Below are positions 37,145 through 46,582 of a stretch of DNA of 64,000 nucleotides, piece by piece. The translations under genes were made by a program, and so were the position numbers. Within the stretch, counting starts at the first letter, position 1. The number at the start of each line of letters is the position of its first letter. This stretch comes from Emydura subglobosa (taxonomy: Eukaryota; Chordata; Testudines; Chelidae), in the NCBI GenBank assembly GCA_007922225.1, contig ML679961.1, positions 66,849,075 through 66,913,074 on the forward strand, written 5' to 3'. The notes under the pieces were generated by a model, which ran no database searches, had not been told where the DNA came from, and saw nothing but the letters and a program-made list of their open reading frames with translations.

Positions 37145-37510
37145 TGTATTCCGCCGAGGTGGAGGATTTGTGGTTTGATATCCTGGTAGCAAGAAAAGAG
37201 CAGCCGGACAAGGAAGTACCTTACACTGTTAGTTTATTTAAGCAGCACTCAAACTGTGAAAGTTACAAATCTTAGGCTATCATTACAACACTCAGCTGAT
37301 GGGGATATAAATCAGGTGCTTACCACAATAAGGGAGGGGAAGCCCATCACCCCCCTGTAAGCAGACTGCAACCAGGGAGCAAACCTGCTACGCAGCACCT
37401 GCTGGATCCTCTACAGGTCTGCAGAGAGCTTCGGGGCCATGCAGCACCCCGGGGGTCCCAATATACTTCTTCCCCCCACTTCTAGCAATAAACTCATTGG
37501 TTATGTCTCA
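37145..37510 (-). repeat. possible small solo LTR
   Basis: It starts TGTATTCCGCCGAG and may end GTTATGTCTCA, with ATCC on both sides (37141-37144 and 37511-37514). The minus strand has TTAAATAAACTAAC near 37230 as a polyadenylation-like signal. A 4-bp match is weak and another ATCC lies near 37577, so the right end is uncertain. Confidence 0.3.
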
Positions 37511-38216
37511 ATCCACTTGGGGATTGGGTCCTAACATTTGTTATTCTCTCTGCTATTGGCACTTAGCTAGGTACCAATCCACTATAAGCTGTGGTTACTT
37601 GTGTTCGTCTTTAGCTGCTCTATTTCAAGCTCATATCTAAATCATAGTGCGGTTAACATATTTCCTGAGTTTATGCCCAGGTCATGAGGCACCTAGTTTT
37701 GCTTGGGAGGACTACCTTTGCCCATGGGGCCTAACTATTATTACTTATGCTAACTCAGGCCTAGTCTTGTCACTATGCTATTATATCCACGTCACAATAT
37801 TCTTCCACTCCTTACAAATTCTCACTTTAATTTTAGGTTGACCAAAACATTTAGGTCAATTATTAAATGACACTAACATTTCAGTTCATGAAAAATTTTG
37901 AAATGTTTCTGGTTGACCCAAACCAAAAGTAATTAGTTTCTATTTTTGGGACCTGCATGCAAATTGAATATTCAGTTATTTGGACAATTGTAGGTGAAGG
38001 TGGCATGATAGTAACCCCTGAAGTTAAAAGATGACCATTCTGACATGTGCCTGGGGGAGGATCTGCCTTTGGAACTCTGCACCAGGTCACGTACTGGAGC
38101 CAGAAAACAAAATTTCTGTTTTATGCCAGCATTCCTTCATATTAGACATTTATTACATGGTGTTAGATGTAAACCAAATCTTTCACAAAAATGGAACAAG
38201 AGGTGTATAGGGCATC
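37511..38216. other. non-coding, no feature recognised
   Basis: No supported feature. Confidence 0.5.
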
Positions 38217-38940
38217 GGGTCGTCCCTCCCTCTGTCTGGGAGGGAGGGAGGCCACGGCCCCTCGCTACAGTGCTCCTGTAGGTATGAACACTTTAAAGGG
38301 GAATTAGTGTTCAGAGGAGGGGTCTTGGCCCTTTCTACAGGTCACAGGCAATTAAGCAGTCCATAGCCCCAGGCCCTCCAGGCAGGGCGGGGCAAGCAGA
38401 AAGCAATCCATAGTCCTCTGAGGCTTTACAGGCTGCGGTAAGGTGATCACCCCACGGGTAGTGTGTCAATGGGGGAGAGGGATGAAGGCCCTCCCGACTA
38501 CACTGCATCCCAGCCCAGAGCCCTGTCAGTTAGTGGGACTCCAGCAGCAACTCACTGATGGGGCTGCAGGCCACAGCATAACCAGACAGTCATCTGATTC
38601 CCCTGGGCTCCTTCCTTCCCCTCTTCCCTGGAGTACCTGGACCAGTTTCCTTGGGGTATATGGCCAGGGGTAGCCCCCACAAGCCCTCAGTGTTGCAAGC
38701 AGGTAACAGCTCCCGCAAGTTACAGGCAGCCATCAGCTCCTCTGGGGTCCAGGCAGTGGTCGGGCTTGGGCTTCAGCACCGGTGGAGAGATGTCCTTCCC
38801 CTCTGGCAGCTCCCTCCAAACTGAGCTGCTTTCAGTGGGTGGGAAGTGTTGTTCTGGGCTCCCCCCCATATTGGGTTGGGTCATCCCTCCCATCTGTGTC
38901 CAAGGGAGGCCACACCCCCTTGCTACAAGGTGCCTCCTGA
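38217..38940. repeat. GC-rich unit bounded by diverged direct repeats
   Basis: About 64 bp at 38217-38280 (GGGTCGTCCCTCCCTCTGTC ... GAGGCCACGGCCCCTCGCTAC) recurs at about 38876-38940 (GGGTCATCCCTCCCATCTGT ... GAGGCCACACCCCCTTGCTAC). The 0.6 kb between is GC-rich and non-coding. It could be part of an LTR or a tandem unit. Confidence 0.6.
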
Positions 38941-40141
38941 ATCCTCTCAATCTGGAATGAAGCCATGTAAAGAACTGGAGGAGTGACTTACAAAAATTCC
39001 TAATATTCCTGGAAGCAAGTGGTAGAAAACAGCAGAGAGTGAAATCCACCACATTAGTACATATGGATGACCCAGGGAGATTGCAGATCTACAATACATT
39101 CCAGTGGGAGCATGACGGGCATCATAAATTACTAGCCAAAGGGTAAAATTTTCAAAAGTACCTAAATCCAATTTTCAAACATGACTTAGGACGCTAACTG
39201 ATTCCCTCCCCCACCTCCTGAGACATGGGCTTCTAAGTGTCAAGTCACATTTGACCAATAGGACTTAGGCTCCTAAATCACTTAGGCATTTTTGAAAATG
39301 TTACCTAAAGTTATTTTAAAAATTCAAGAATACTGTGATTAACACAGGAATGCCACATGAGACCAGCACATTTTCTTTAAAGGAAATCAGCTGCCAGGTG
39401 ATATGATTGACCATTATTTTACACACCTATGACAGCTTTATTATATGTGAATTTGAACAGTTAACAGATGGGATAATTACAGACAATTACTTGTAGTGTA
39501 ACTGACAATTAGGTCAAAGAAGGTTATTGCTAGAGAAGGACTTGACATTACCAAGGACAGTGAATATTTGCAAGGAGACTGAAAACTGTGTTTCCCAAAT
39601 GAAAGCAATAACAAGCAGTGAAAGACCTGCTGTGTACATCACTTCTAAATTGCATACCGAGGCATAATGGGCTTAATGCAAAGTCCATATCTAGGTTTCT
39701 TTTTGCTACAAAATGGTTATTTAAATATTCCAAGGGTAAGTGCTTTCATGAATCAAAATTTGACAATGAATCAATTGTGTCAATATCAGGAAAATGACCA
39801 AATTTATGCAGGTTTTTAAAACTTTTTTAAAGATACTTCAATGTATTGATAGGAAATCAGTGTCCTGAACATCTAGATTTCCAGTATCTCTTTCCCTGGC
39901 AAGACTCCATTGGTTTCTTCTTAAAAAAAGAGAAATAATTCTCTCCAGCATTAAAGAGGATCAATTCCAGCAAAGAATGACATTTTGACAAAGGATAAAT
40001 AAGCTAAGTTAAGAATCAAAGATGTAAAAATGGGCTAAATCATTTACATTTGGGCTCAAAATCCTTACTTGAACAATCATTAAGTGCAATCAATCTCTCA
40101 GCCCTTTGATGGGGTGAGTCTTTTCTTTAGTATGAAAAGTA
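38941..40141. other. non-coding, no feature recognised
   Basis: AT-rich with no supported gene or repeat. Confidence 0.5.
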
Positions 40142-40191
40142 TGTGTGTGTGTGTGGGTGTGGGTGTGGGTGTGGGTGTGGGAGAGAGAGAG
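40142..40191. repeat. (TG)n / (GGGTGT)n / (GA)n microsatellite
   Basis: Compound simple repeat ending 20 bp before the left end of DIRS element 1. Confidence 0.95.
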
Positions 40192-40210
40192 GGGTAGTTT
40201 GCTATTGAAA

Positions 40211-40426
40211 AACAAGGTTACTTACCAGTAACTGTTGTTCTTCGAGATGTGTTGCTCATATCCATTCCAATTTAGGTGTGTGCGCGCCCCGTGCACAGAT
40301 TCCCAGAACCTTTTTCCCTAGCAAGCCCTGCAGGGCCAGCTCAGGCGCCCCCCGGAGTGCCGCGCTCATGTCGCGGTATAAAGGGCGCTGCTGGCCCCGC
40401 GGGTCCCTAGTTCCTTCTTTCTGCCG
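40211..40426. repeat. left (3') inverted terminal repeat, DIRS element 1
   Basis: Inverted copy of 46391-46582 from about 40236 inward to CTTCTTTCTGCC. The outermost roughly 24 bp, AACAAGGTTACTTACCAGTA and on, are not present at the right end, so the ends are asymmetric. It contains an inward-facing GGTATAAAGGGCG at about 40376. Exact outer edge uncertain by 2-3 bases. Confidence 0.88.
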
Positions 40427-40453
40427 ACTCCGACAGCGGGGACGGGGGTGGGT

Positions 40454-40556
40454 TTGGAATGGATATGAGCAACACATCTCGAAGAACAAAAGTTACTGGT
40501 AAGTAACCTTGTTTTCTCTCTTCGAGTGATTGCTCATATGCATTCCAATTTAGGTG
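40454..40556. repeat. internal complementary region (ICR), DIRS element 1
   Basis: Left half (40454-40513) is the reverse complement of the element's left end, including GTTACTGGTAAGTAACC. Right half (about 40512-40556), TCTCTCTTCGAGTGATTGCT and on, is the reverse complement of the right end. Diagnostic differences between the ends are kept: the left half has GGATATGAGC where the right end has GCATATGAGC. In DIRS elements the ICR is thought to template completion of the ends and circle closure. It lies directly 3' of the recombinase ORF, its standard position. Confidence 0.9.
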
Positions 40557-40590
40557 ACTGAGTAGCCATACCCTTGGAGACGGGTAGCAG

Positions 40591-41892
40591 TCACTGACGA
40601 GCGGCTCTACTCAGCACGGCCCTGCCAACCGCTGCATCATCTCTCGCCTGTTGAACAATGGCATAGTGGGTCGTGAAAGTGTGAACTGACGACCAGGTGG
40701 CTGCCCTGCAGATGTCCTGCAGTGGGACGTTCTCTAGGAAGGCCGCCGATGAGGCCTGTGCCCTAGTCGAATGTGCCGTCACCATTCCTGGTAGTGGCAC
40801 TTTCGCTTGCTCGTAACACGCCTTAATACATGACGTGATCCACAAAGAGATTCGCTGGGAGGAGACGGGAGAGCCCTTCATATGCTCTGCCACTGCTACG
40901 AACAGCTGAGTCAATTTCCGGAAGGGCCTGGTTCTCTCCACGAAGTGTGCCAGGGCCCGCCTGACATCTAGCGAATACCATCTCCGTTCCTCATCCGAAC
41001 CATGTGGTTTTGGGAAAAACACAGGGAGGAAAATATCTTGGTTACAGTGGAATTGGGACACTACCTTAGGAAGGAAGGCTGGGTGGGGCCTCATCCTGAC
41101 CTTATCTTTGTAAAAAACAGTATAGGGGGGTTCTGAAGTTAGCGCTCTTAACTCAGAGACCCTCCTGGCCGAAGTAATGGCCACCAGGAATGCTACCTTC
41201 CACGAGAGGAGGAGCAGGGAGCATGTAGCCATAGGCTCAAATGGGGGTCCTGTCAACATGGTGAGGACCAGGTTTAAATCCCAGGGAGGAACAGGGTCTT
41301 GAACCTGTGGGAACACTCTCTCCACCCCTTTCAGGAATCTAACTGACATGGGGTGGGAAAACAACGACCGTCCCTCCATCGGCTGATGAAAAGCCGAGAT
41401 AGCCGCCAGGTGTACCTTCCAGGAGGCCAAGGCTAGCCCTTGGAGTTTAAGATATAGAAGGTATTCCAGGATCACCTGTATAGGAGAGCAGGTAGGTGTG
41501 ATACCCCTGGTCTCCGCCCAACTCGTAAAGTGCCTCTACTTAGCCTGGTATGTAACCTGCATGGAGGGTTTTCTGCTCCCAAGCAGAATCTGTTGGACCT
41601 GTAAGGAACAGGCCCTTTCACCCTCCGTCAGCCAGAGAGTCTCCAAGCTGTCAGATGGAGGGAGTCCAGGTCCGGGTGCAGAAGGCGCCCCTGGTCCTGG
41701 GAGAGCAAGTCGTACCGGTTGGGAAGTGTGATCGGCGTGGCAATAGATAGGTCGAGCAGTGTACTGTCCCAGAACTGCCTCAGCCACGCTGGGGCGATCA
41801 AGATGACATCCGCCCTGTCCCTCTTGATCTTGAGAAGGACTTGAGGGAGGAGAGGGATGGGGGGAAAGGCGTACATCAGGGACCCCAACCAT
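40591..41892 (-). pseudogene. tyrosine recombinase, DIRS element 1
   Basis: Integrates the circular DNA form. The longest open part (40591-41475, 294 codons) holds the catalytic domain: Arg at SARRVSELRAL (residues 104-105), H-x-x-R as HSTR (235-238), a Trp/His pair around TWSSVHTF (261-265) and the nucleophile Tyr in THYAI (271). The N-terminal part runs upstream in the same frame (41536-41892) through DSLETLWLTEGERA. It is cut off by one stop at 41536, where element 2 has Trp in AKWKRF (TGG to TAG). It overlaps the end of the RT ORF by about 265 bp in another frame. The catalytic set looks complete; only the N-terminal stop is a clear lesion. Confidence 0.92.
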
Positions 41893-43581
41893 TCTATTAA
41901 GAACGCGTCAGAAAGGGAGCCCGGCTCACGACCTCTGAGCGAGCAGAATCTCGGGCACTTTTTGTTGCACACGGACGCAAAGAGGTCTAGAAGGGGAGTG
42001 CCCCACACACGGAAGATTGAAGTCACTACCTCGTGGTGAAGCGATCACTCCTGTCGGGGAGAGAACGACCTGCTGAGGCAGTCCGCCTCATCGTTCCTGA
42101 TCCCCGGGAGGTAAGAGGCAAATAAATGAAAATCGTGCCTCACTGCAAAATTCCACAGACGAGTAGCTTCCTGGCACAGGGCCGAGGAGCACGCTCCCCC
42201 CTGCCTGTTCATGTAGAACATAGCTATTGTATTGTCCGTAAGGACCCGGACCCCTTTGCCCCTTAGGAATCTTAGGAAGGTCTTGCAGGCCAACCGGACC
42301 GCTCTGAGCTCTCGAACGTTGATATGTAGAGCTCTCTCCACCGGTGCTCAGGTCTCCGCTGATGTGGGCTCCCCATCCCACATCCGAGGCATCCGTGATA
42401 AGGGGCAAGGACGGAGTCAGGTCTCTGAACGGAACACCCTTGAGCACCTCTCTCGGATTCCTCCACCAATTGAGGGAGTACAGCACCTGTGGGGGAACCG
42501 TGACCACCTTAGTCAGTGAGTGTCTGGAGGGTGCATAGACCAAAGCTAGCCATGCTTGTAAGGGCCTTAGCTTAAGACGGGCCAGCCTTACCACATACGT
42601 GGAAGCTGCCATATGTCCCAACAGCTGCAGACAGCGTCTGGCCGTCATCATGGGGGACTTCTGTAAGTCTGTGATAAGGAATCCCATTGCCTCAAAACGC
42701 GGCAGAGGTAGGAAGGCTCTGGCCTGTATGGCATCCAGGGTTGCCCCTATAAAGTCTATGCGTTGCACCGGGGCGAGTGTAGACTTCTGCTCATTAATGA
42801 GCAGCCCCAGTCTGGTGCATGTGGTGCAAACCAGATCCAGGCTGTTCTGCACCTGCTCCCGTGATCTACCCTTGATGAGCCAGTCATCCAAATAGGGGAA
42901 GATTTGTACCCCCTTACGGCGCAAGTGCGCCGTCACTATCGCCAGACACTTAGTGAAGACTCTCGGGGCTGAGGACAGGCCAAATGGGAGTGCCACAAAT
43001 TGGTAGTGGCCTCCCAGTATCCTGAACCTCAAGAATTTCCTATGTCTGGGTAAAATGGAGATATGGAAATATGCATCCTTTAAATTGAGGGCAGCATACC
43101 AGTCCCCTGGGTCTAGGTTAGGAATTATGGAAGCAAGGGAAACCATACGGAACCTAGTACGTCTAATATATTTGTTCAGACGACGGAGGTCCAAGATCGG
43201 TCTCAGTTCCCCCTTGGCCTTGGGGATCAGGAAGTATCTAGAATAAAGCCCTTTTCCCCTTTCTGCCTGCGGAACCTCCTCTACCGCACCAAGCTCCAGG
43301 AGTGAGTGGACCTCCTGTAACAGAAGTTGTTCATGCGCGGGTTCCCCCATATGGGTCGGGGTGGGAGGCACCTCCGGAGGAGAAGTCGTAAGCTGTAGGG
43401 CGTAGCTTCTGAGGACGACTCCCAGGACCCAAAGGTCCGTAGTGATTGCTTCCCAAGCATGATAGAATGACTGAAGCCTATTCGCGAAGGGTTGGTTAGG
43501 GCCCAGGGGAAAGGAAAAAGCACCACCCACATAATCGCTGTCAAAAGCGTTTATTACCATTTGCGCCGCCGGTTTTTCCAC
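41628..43581 (-). pseudogene. RT - RNase H - methyltransferase-like ORF, DIRS element 1
   Basis: The 497-codon frame 42088-43581 carries the RT: LRPILDLRRLNKYI (residues 126-139), LKDAYFHI with the first catalytic Asp (169), LPFGLSSAPRVFTK (198-211) and the YLDD box (230-233). RNase H starts at LITDASDVGWGAHI. A frameshift near 42340 moves the rest to 42045-42341 (INVRELRAV, VLTDNTIAM, RNDEADCLSR). A stop at 42045 (Trp TGG to TGA) precedes LDLFASVCNKKCPRFC and SLMYAFPPIPLLPQVLLKI (41628-42026). By position and family knowledge this last part matches the DAM-like methyltransferase domain of DIRS elements. It overlaps the Gag-like ORF by about 40 bp at its start. Confidence 0.9.
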
Positions 43582-46212
43582 CCTGCTGCGCCCACACTGA
43601 GGAGCCCTGCCAGTCCCAGTGGTTAGGCCCTCGAAAGCGGTCCCACCCCCTCCTTTGCTGAGCGGGTCTAGGGGCTGGTCTGGGTGGGGGAGGTGACTGC
43701 CGCTGGGGTTGTGGGCGAGACTGGCGTCTTGCTGCCTGAGGAGTATACAGCCCTAAGGACCTCAGGGTGGACCTCGAATTCTTAAGGGCATGCAGCTTCT
43801 CATCTCTCCTCTCCGAAAAGAGGGAGGACCCCTCAAAGGGGAGGTCCTGAATGGCTTGCTGGAGCTCCACTGATAGCCCCGACGTCTGTAGCCAAGAACA
43901 GCGGTGCATGACGATGGCTGAAGCCATCGCCCTGCTGGCATTATCGGCGGCATCACTGGCCGCCTGCAACGCTGCCTGGGCCACGGCCTCTCCCCTCCTG
44001 TGCCACCGTGGCCAGGTCTGCTGCCTGATTCGGGGGAAGGGCGGCAATCAACCGCTGTAGTGAGGCCCATAAATTTTGATTATATTTGCCCAAGAGGGCC
44101 TGGTGGTTAGTCACCCTCAATTGTAATGCCGCTGTAGAATAGACTTTGCGGCCAAACAAATCTAACTTCCTTCCCTCCTTATCTTTAGGAGTATTCCCCT
44201 GGCCCCCCTGGCGATCCCTCTGATTCACCGCATCGACCACCAGAGTTCCTGGAGCCAGGTGGCTATAGAGGAATTCGAAGTTTTCCTTGGGCACATAATA
44301 TTTCCTCTCTGTTCCCTTGGATGTCGTGGGAACAGAGGAAGGGATTTGCCATAGGGCCTTGGCAATGCTCATGACCCTGTCATGGACCGGGGGGGCCACC
44401 CGTGAAGGGCCTGAGGACCCTGAAGGGCCAAACAATGGATCATCCTCCTCGGACATCTCCTTAAGTGGTAGCCCTAAATTATTTGCCACCCGCTTAAGGG
44501 GTTCTTGGTGCGCCCTAAAATCAAAAAGGGGCGTCTTATGGTTCCTGGAAGTCCCTTCATCAGGGGATGAAGAGGAGGACAGGAGGAGGGGCCCTGTGGA
44601 GGGACCTTCCTCCGGGTCTGATTCCCCATCACAGGGAATGTGAGGTGGCAGCTGTGAAGGGGAAGGTGGAGGCTGCGCCACACCAGAGTGGAGCGAATCA
44701 GCTCCCTGACCCGGCTGAGCTGCCCACGGACCCCAGTATGGCCAGTGCCATGGTCCTTGCTGCCATCCTGGCACAGGCAACTGCAGGGCGTCCCCCTGGC
44801 GACCTCGGTGCCCCGAGTCCAAAGATCGTCTCTTACGACGCCTTTGCGGTGAACGGCTCTGGGAAGAGGAGGAAGAGTGGCGTCGATGCCTACGATGCCT
44901 CCTGGAGGAAGACCGACTAGACAAACTAGTGGATCTCTTCCATCTACGGGCCCAATCGCTTGTGTCGACGTTTCCCACCATGGGAGTGGGAGCGACGGCT
45001 TCTGCGGCTACGCGTGGATGACACCGATCGTGGGCGTTGCGCTGCTCCCAATGCAAAGCTTGATGCCGAAGCCGTCGGGACAAACGGTGCGTGTATCGGT
45101 GCCGGCAGGCTCGGTGCCGCATACAACGATGCCGACGAGCTCTGCGCTGGTGCCGTCAGTGCTGGTGCCGATGCCAGAAGGGTCGGTGCCTGAAGCCCTG
45201 GAGTCGTCAACATCTGAGTCATCAATGGTCGGGACACCAGAGGAGCCAGAGGCATGGACGGCGTCGACCACATCAGAGAGGCCTGCTGCCCCGATGGATC
45301 TGGCAGCATTGACAACCCCGGTGCCGGTGCTTCTACGGTAGCCGTCACAGACGGTGCCGATGTAGTCGGTGCCGTCTTAGGGGAGGTCTCCCAAGCATCG
45401 CTGCGGCGCGACCTTTCGTGCTCCGGAGAGCTCGAGCCCGACTTCGGGGTGCTGGAGTCGGTGCTAACCCCCTTGCGCCGGCTCTTCGGGCCTCTGGACC
45501 GCCCCCGGTGCCGCGGTGCCGAGGTGCTCGACGACCTAGAGTTGGAGCTCGGAGGGGATGCGCTCTTCACCCTCCGTGACCGTCTGGGTGAGGGTTGAGA
45601 ACGTTGGTTCCTCCACCCACCGGGGCTACCCAGCGAGGGTTTGCCCCGAGACGCAAGTCCCGCGCTCCTCGGTCGAAGGGGGGAAGGAGGCGTGGGCAAA
45701 GCCATGAGGGCCCTTGCCGCAGCGAACGCCTCCAGTGTTGATGGCCCTTGTAGGGGCGCTCCCCCACCCTTCAGAGTCGGGGTAGGCTCCCTACGAGGAG
45801 ACACCGGTGCCGGAGGGACCTCCATGGCACATGGCTGGGGTGTCTCCTGCTCCTCTCCTTGCTTCAATGGTCGGGAGGAGTCTCTGGAGGCGATGCCGGT
45901 CGTCTTGGTTTTCTTTGGCACCAAAGCCTTCGGTGCCGGAACTGGTGCCGGCGGTGCGCTCTGCACCGAGCGTACGCTCGGTGCCGGTGATCGGGACGGC
46001 TCGGATGCTGGTCAGCGCACAGCCTGCATGAGGAGCGCCTTCAGCCTTGCGTCCCGTTCTTTCTGGGTGCGGGGCTTGAAGGACTTGCAGATCCTGCACC
46101 TCTCCTTGCGATGCTGCTCTCTGAGGCAATGGAGGCAGCGATCATGGGGGTCGCTGACAGGAAACTGCTTAGCACAGAGGGAACAGCTCTTGAAGCCCGC
46201 GGAGCCTGGCAT
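43541..46212 (-). pseudogene. Gag-like ORF, DIRS element 1
   Basis: Start chosen at 46212 (MPGSAGF) because element 2 begins with the same MPGSTGF. Residues 10-42 hold C-x2-C-x9-H-x2-C-x2-C-x4-H-x4-C-x2-C, eight metal ligands with identical spacing in both elements. The middle (about 45900-44950) is Pro/Ser/Arg-rich with runs such as RRSRRSHSHGGKRRHK. The C-terminal third has conserved-looking segments (VVDAVNQRDRQG, LQLRVTNHQALLGKYNQNLW, STLRSLGLYTPQA). Three frame changes, near 46.0, 45.05 and 44.04 kb, break it into five open pieces. Large plus-strand ORFs over this area are shadows of its GC-rich codons. Confidence 0.85.
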
Positions 46213-46390
46213 GGCTGCCGTCAAAAGCCCCTGAGAGCCCCTGAACTCAAGTCAGCGGTTTCACTAACTGTCCTGTCTTGAATAACAATAGCTCAACTTA
46301 ACTGATCTCTAATCTGGATAGCTCTAATAGATGAAAAGGCTAGGGACTGCTGCTTGCAACGGCAAGTGGCAGAAGTTCCAGCAACCATCA

Positions 46391-46582
46391 GAGGCGGAAA
46401 GAAGGAACTGGGGACCCGCGGGGCCAGCAGCGCCCTTTATACCGTGACATGAGCGCGGCACTCCAGGGGGCGCCTGAGCTGGCCCTGCGGGGCTTGCTAG
46501 GGAAAAAGGTTCTGGGAATCTGTGCACGGGGCGTGCACACACCTAAATTGGAATGCATATGAGCAATCACTCGAAGAAAGAA
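46391..46582. repeat. right (5') inverted terminal repeat, DIRS element 1
   Basis: Inverted copy of the left ITR, ending CACTCGAAGAAAGAA at 46582. It contains the promoter-like segment that would drive the element. It lacks the roughly 24-bp outer extension of the left end. Confidence 0.88.
46401..46441 (-). promoter_or_regulatory. TATA box and pyrimidine initiator, DIRS element 1
   Basis: Minus strand TATAAA (46441-46436) in GGTATAAAGGGCGCTG, with the pyrimidine stretch AGTTCCTTCTTTC 25-35 bases downstream, a plausible start region upstream of gag. Element 2 has TACATA at this position. Confidence 0.55.

Larger units (their letters stand above)
40211..46582 (-). mobile_element. DIRS-type tyrosine-recombinase retrotransposon, element 1
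   Basis: About 6.37 kb, transcribed right to left. Order from its 5' end: right ITR (46391-46582), Gag-like ORF, RT-RNase H-methyltransferase-like ORF, tyrosine recombinase ORF, ICR (40454-40556), left ITR (40211-40426). The ORFs overlap in different frames, as is usual for DIRS. No target duplication is visible, consistent with recombinase-mediated insertion. The element is GC- and CpG-rich against AT-rich flanks. I count about six mismatches over roughly 160 bp between its ITRs. In-frame stops and frameshifts show it is inactive, but the RT palm and the recombinase core are intact. Confidence 0.93.

Noticed and set aside
37145..37580. Firm call of a solo LTR at 37.1-37.5 kb
   Set aside because: The only support is a 4-bp ATCC match with two possible right ends; kept as a low-confidence repeat only.
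44317..46234. Long plus-strand ORFs over the DIRS gag region (up to 197 codons)
   Set aside because: They lie opposite the minus-strand Gag frames, are GC-rich low-complexity translations, and have no counterpart of similar sequence on the plus strand of element 2.
40211..46582. Target-site duplication around the DIRS elements
   Set aside because: I compared flanks (..GAA/AAACAAGG and ..AGAA/TATATAG; similarly for element 2) and saw only shared A bases, which the circle junction also contains. DIRS insertion is not expected to duplicate the target.
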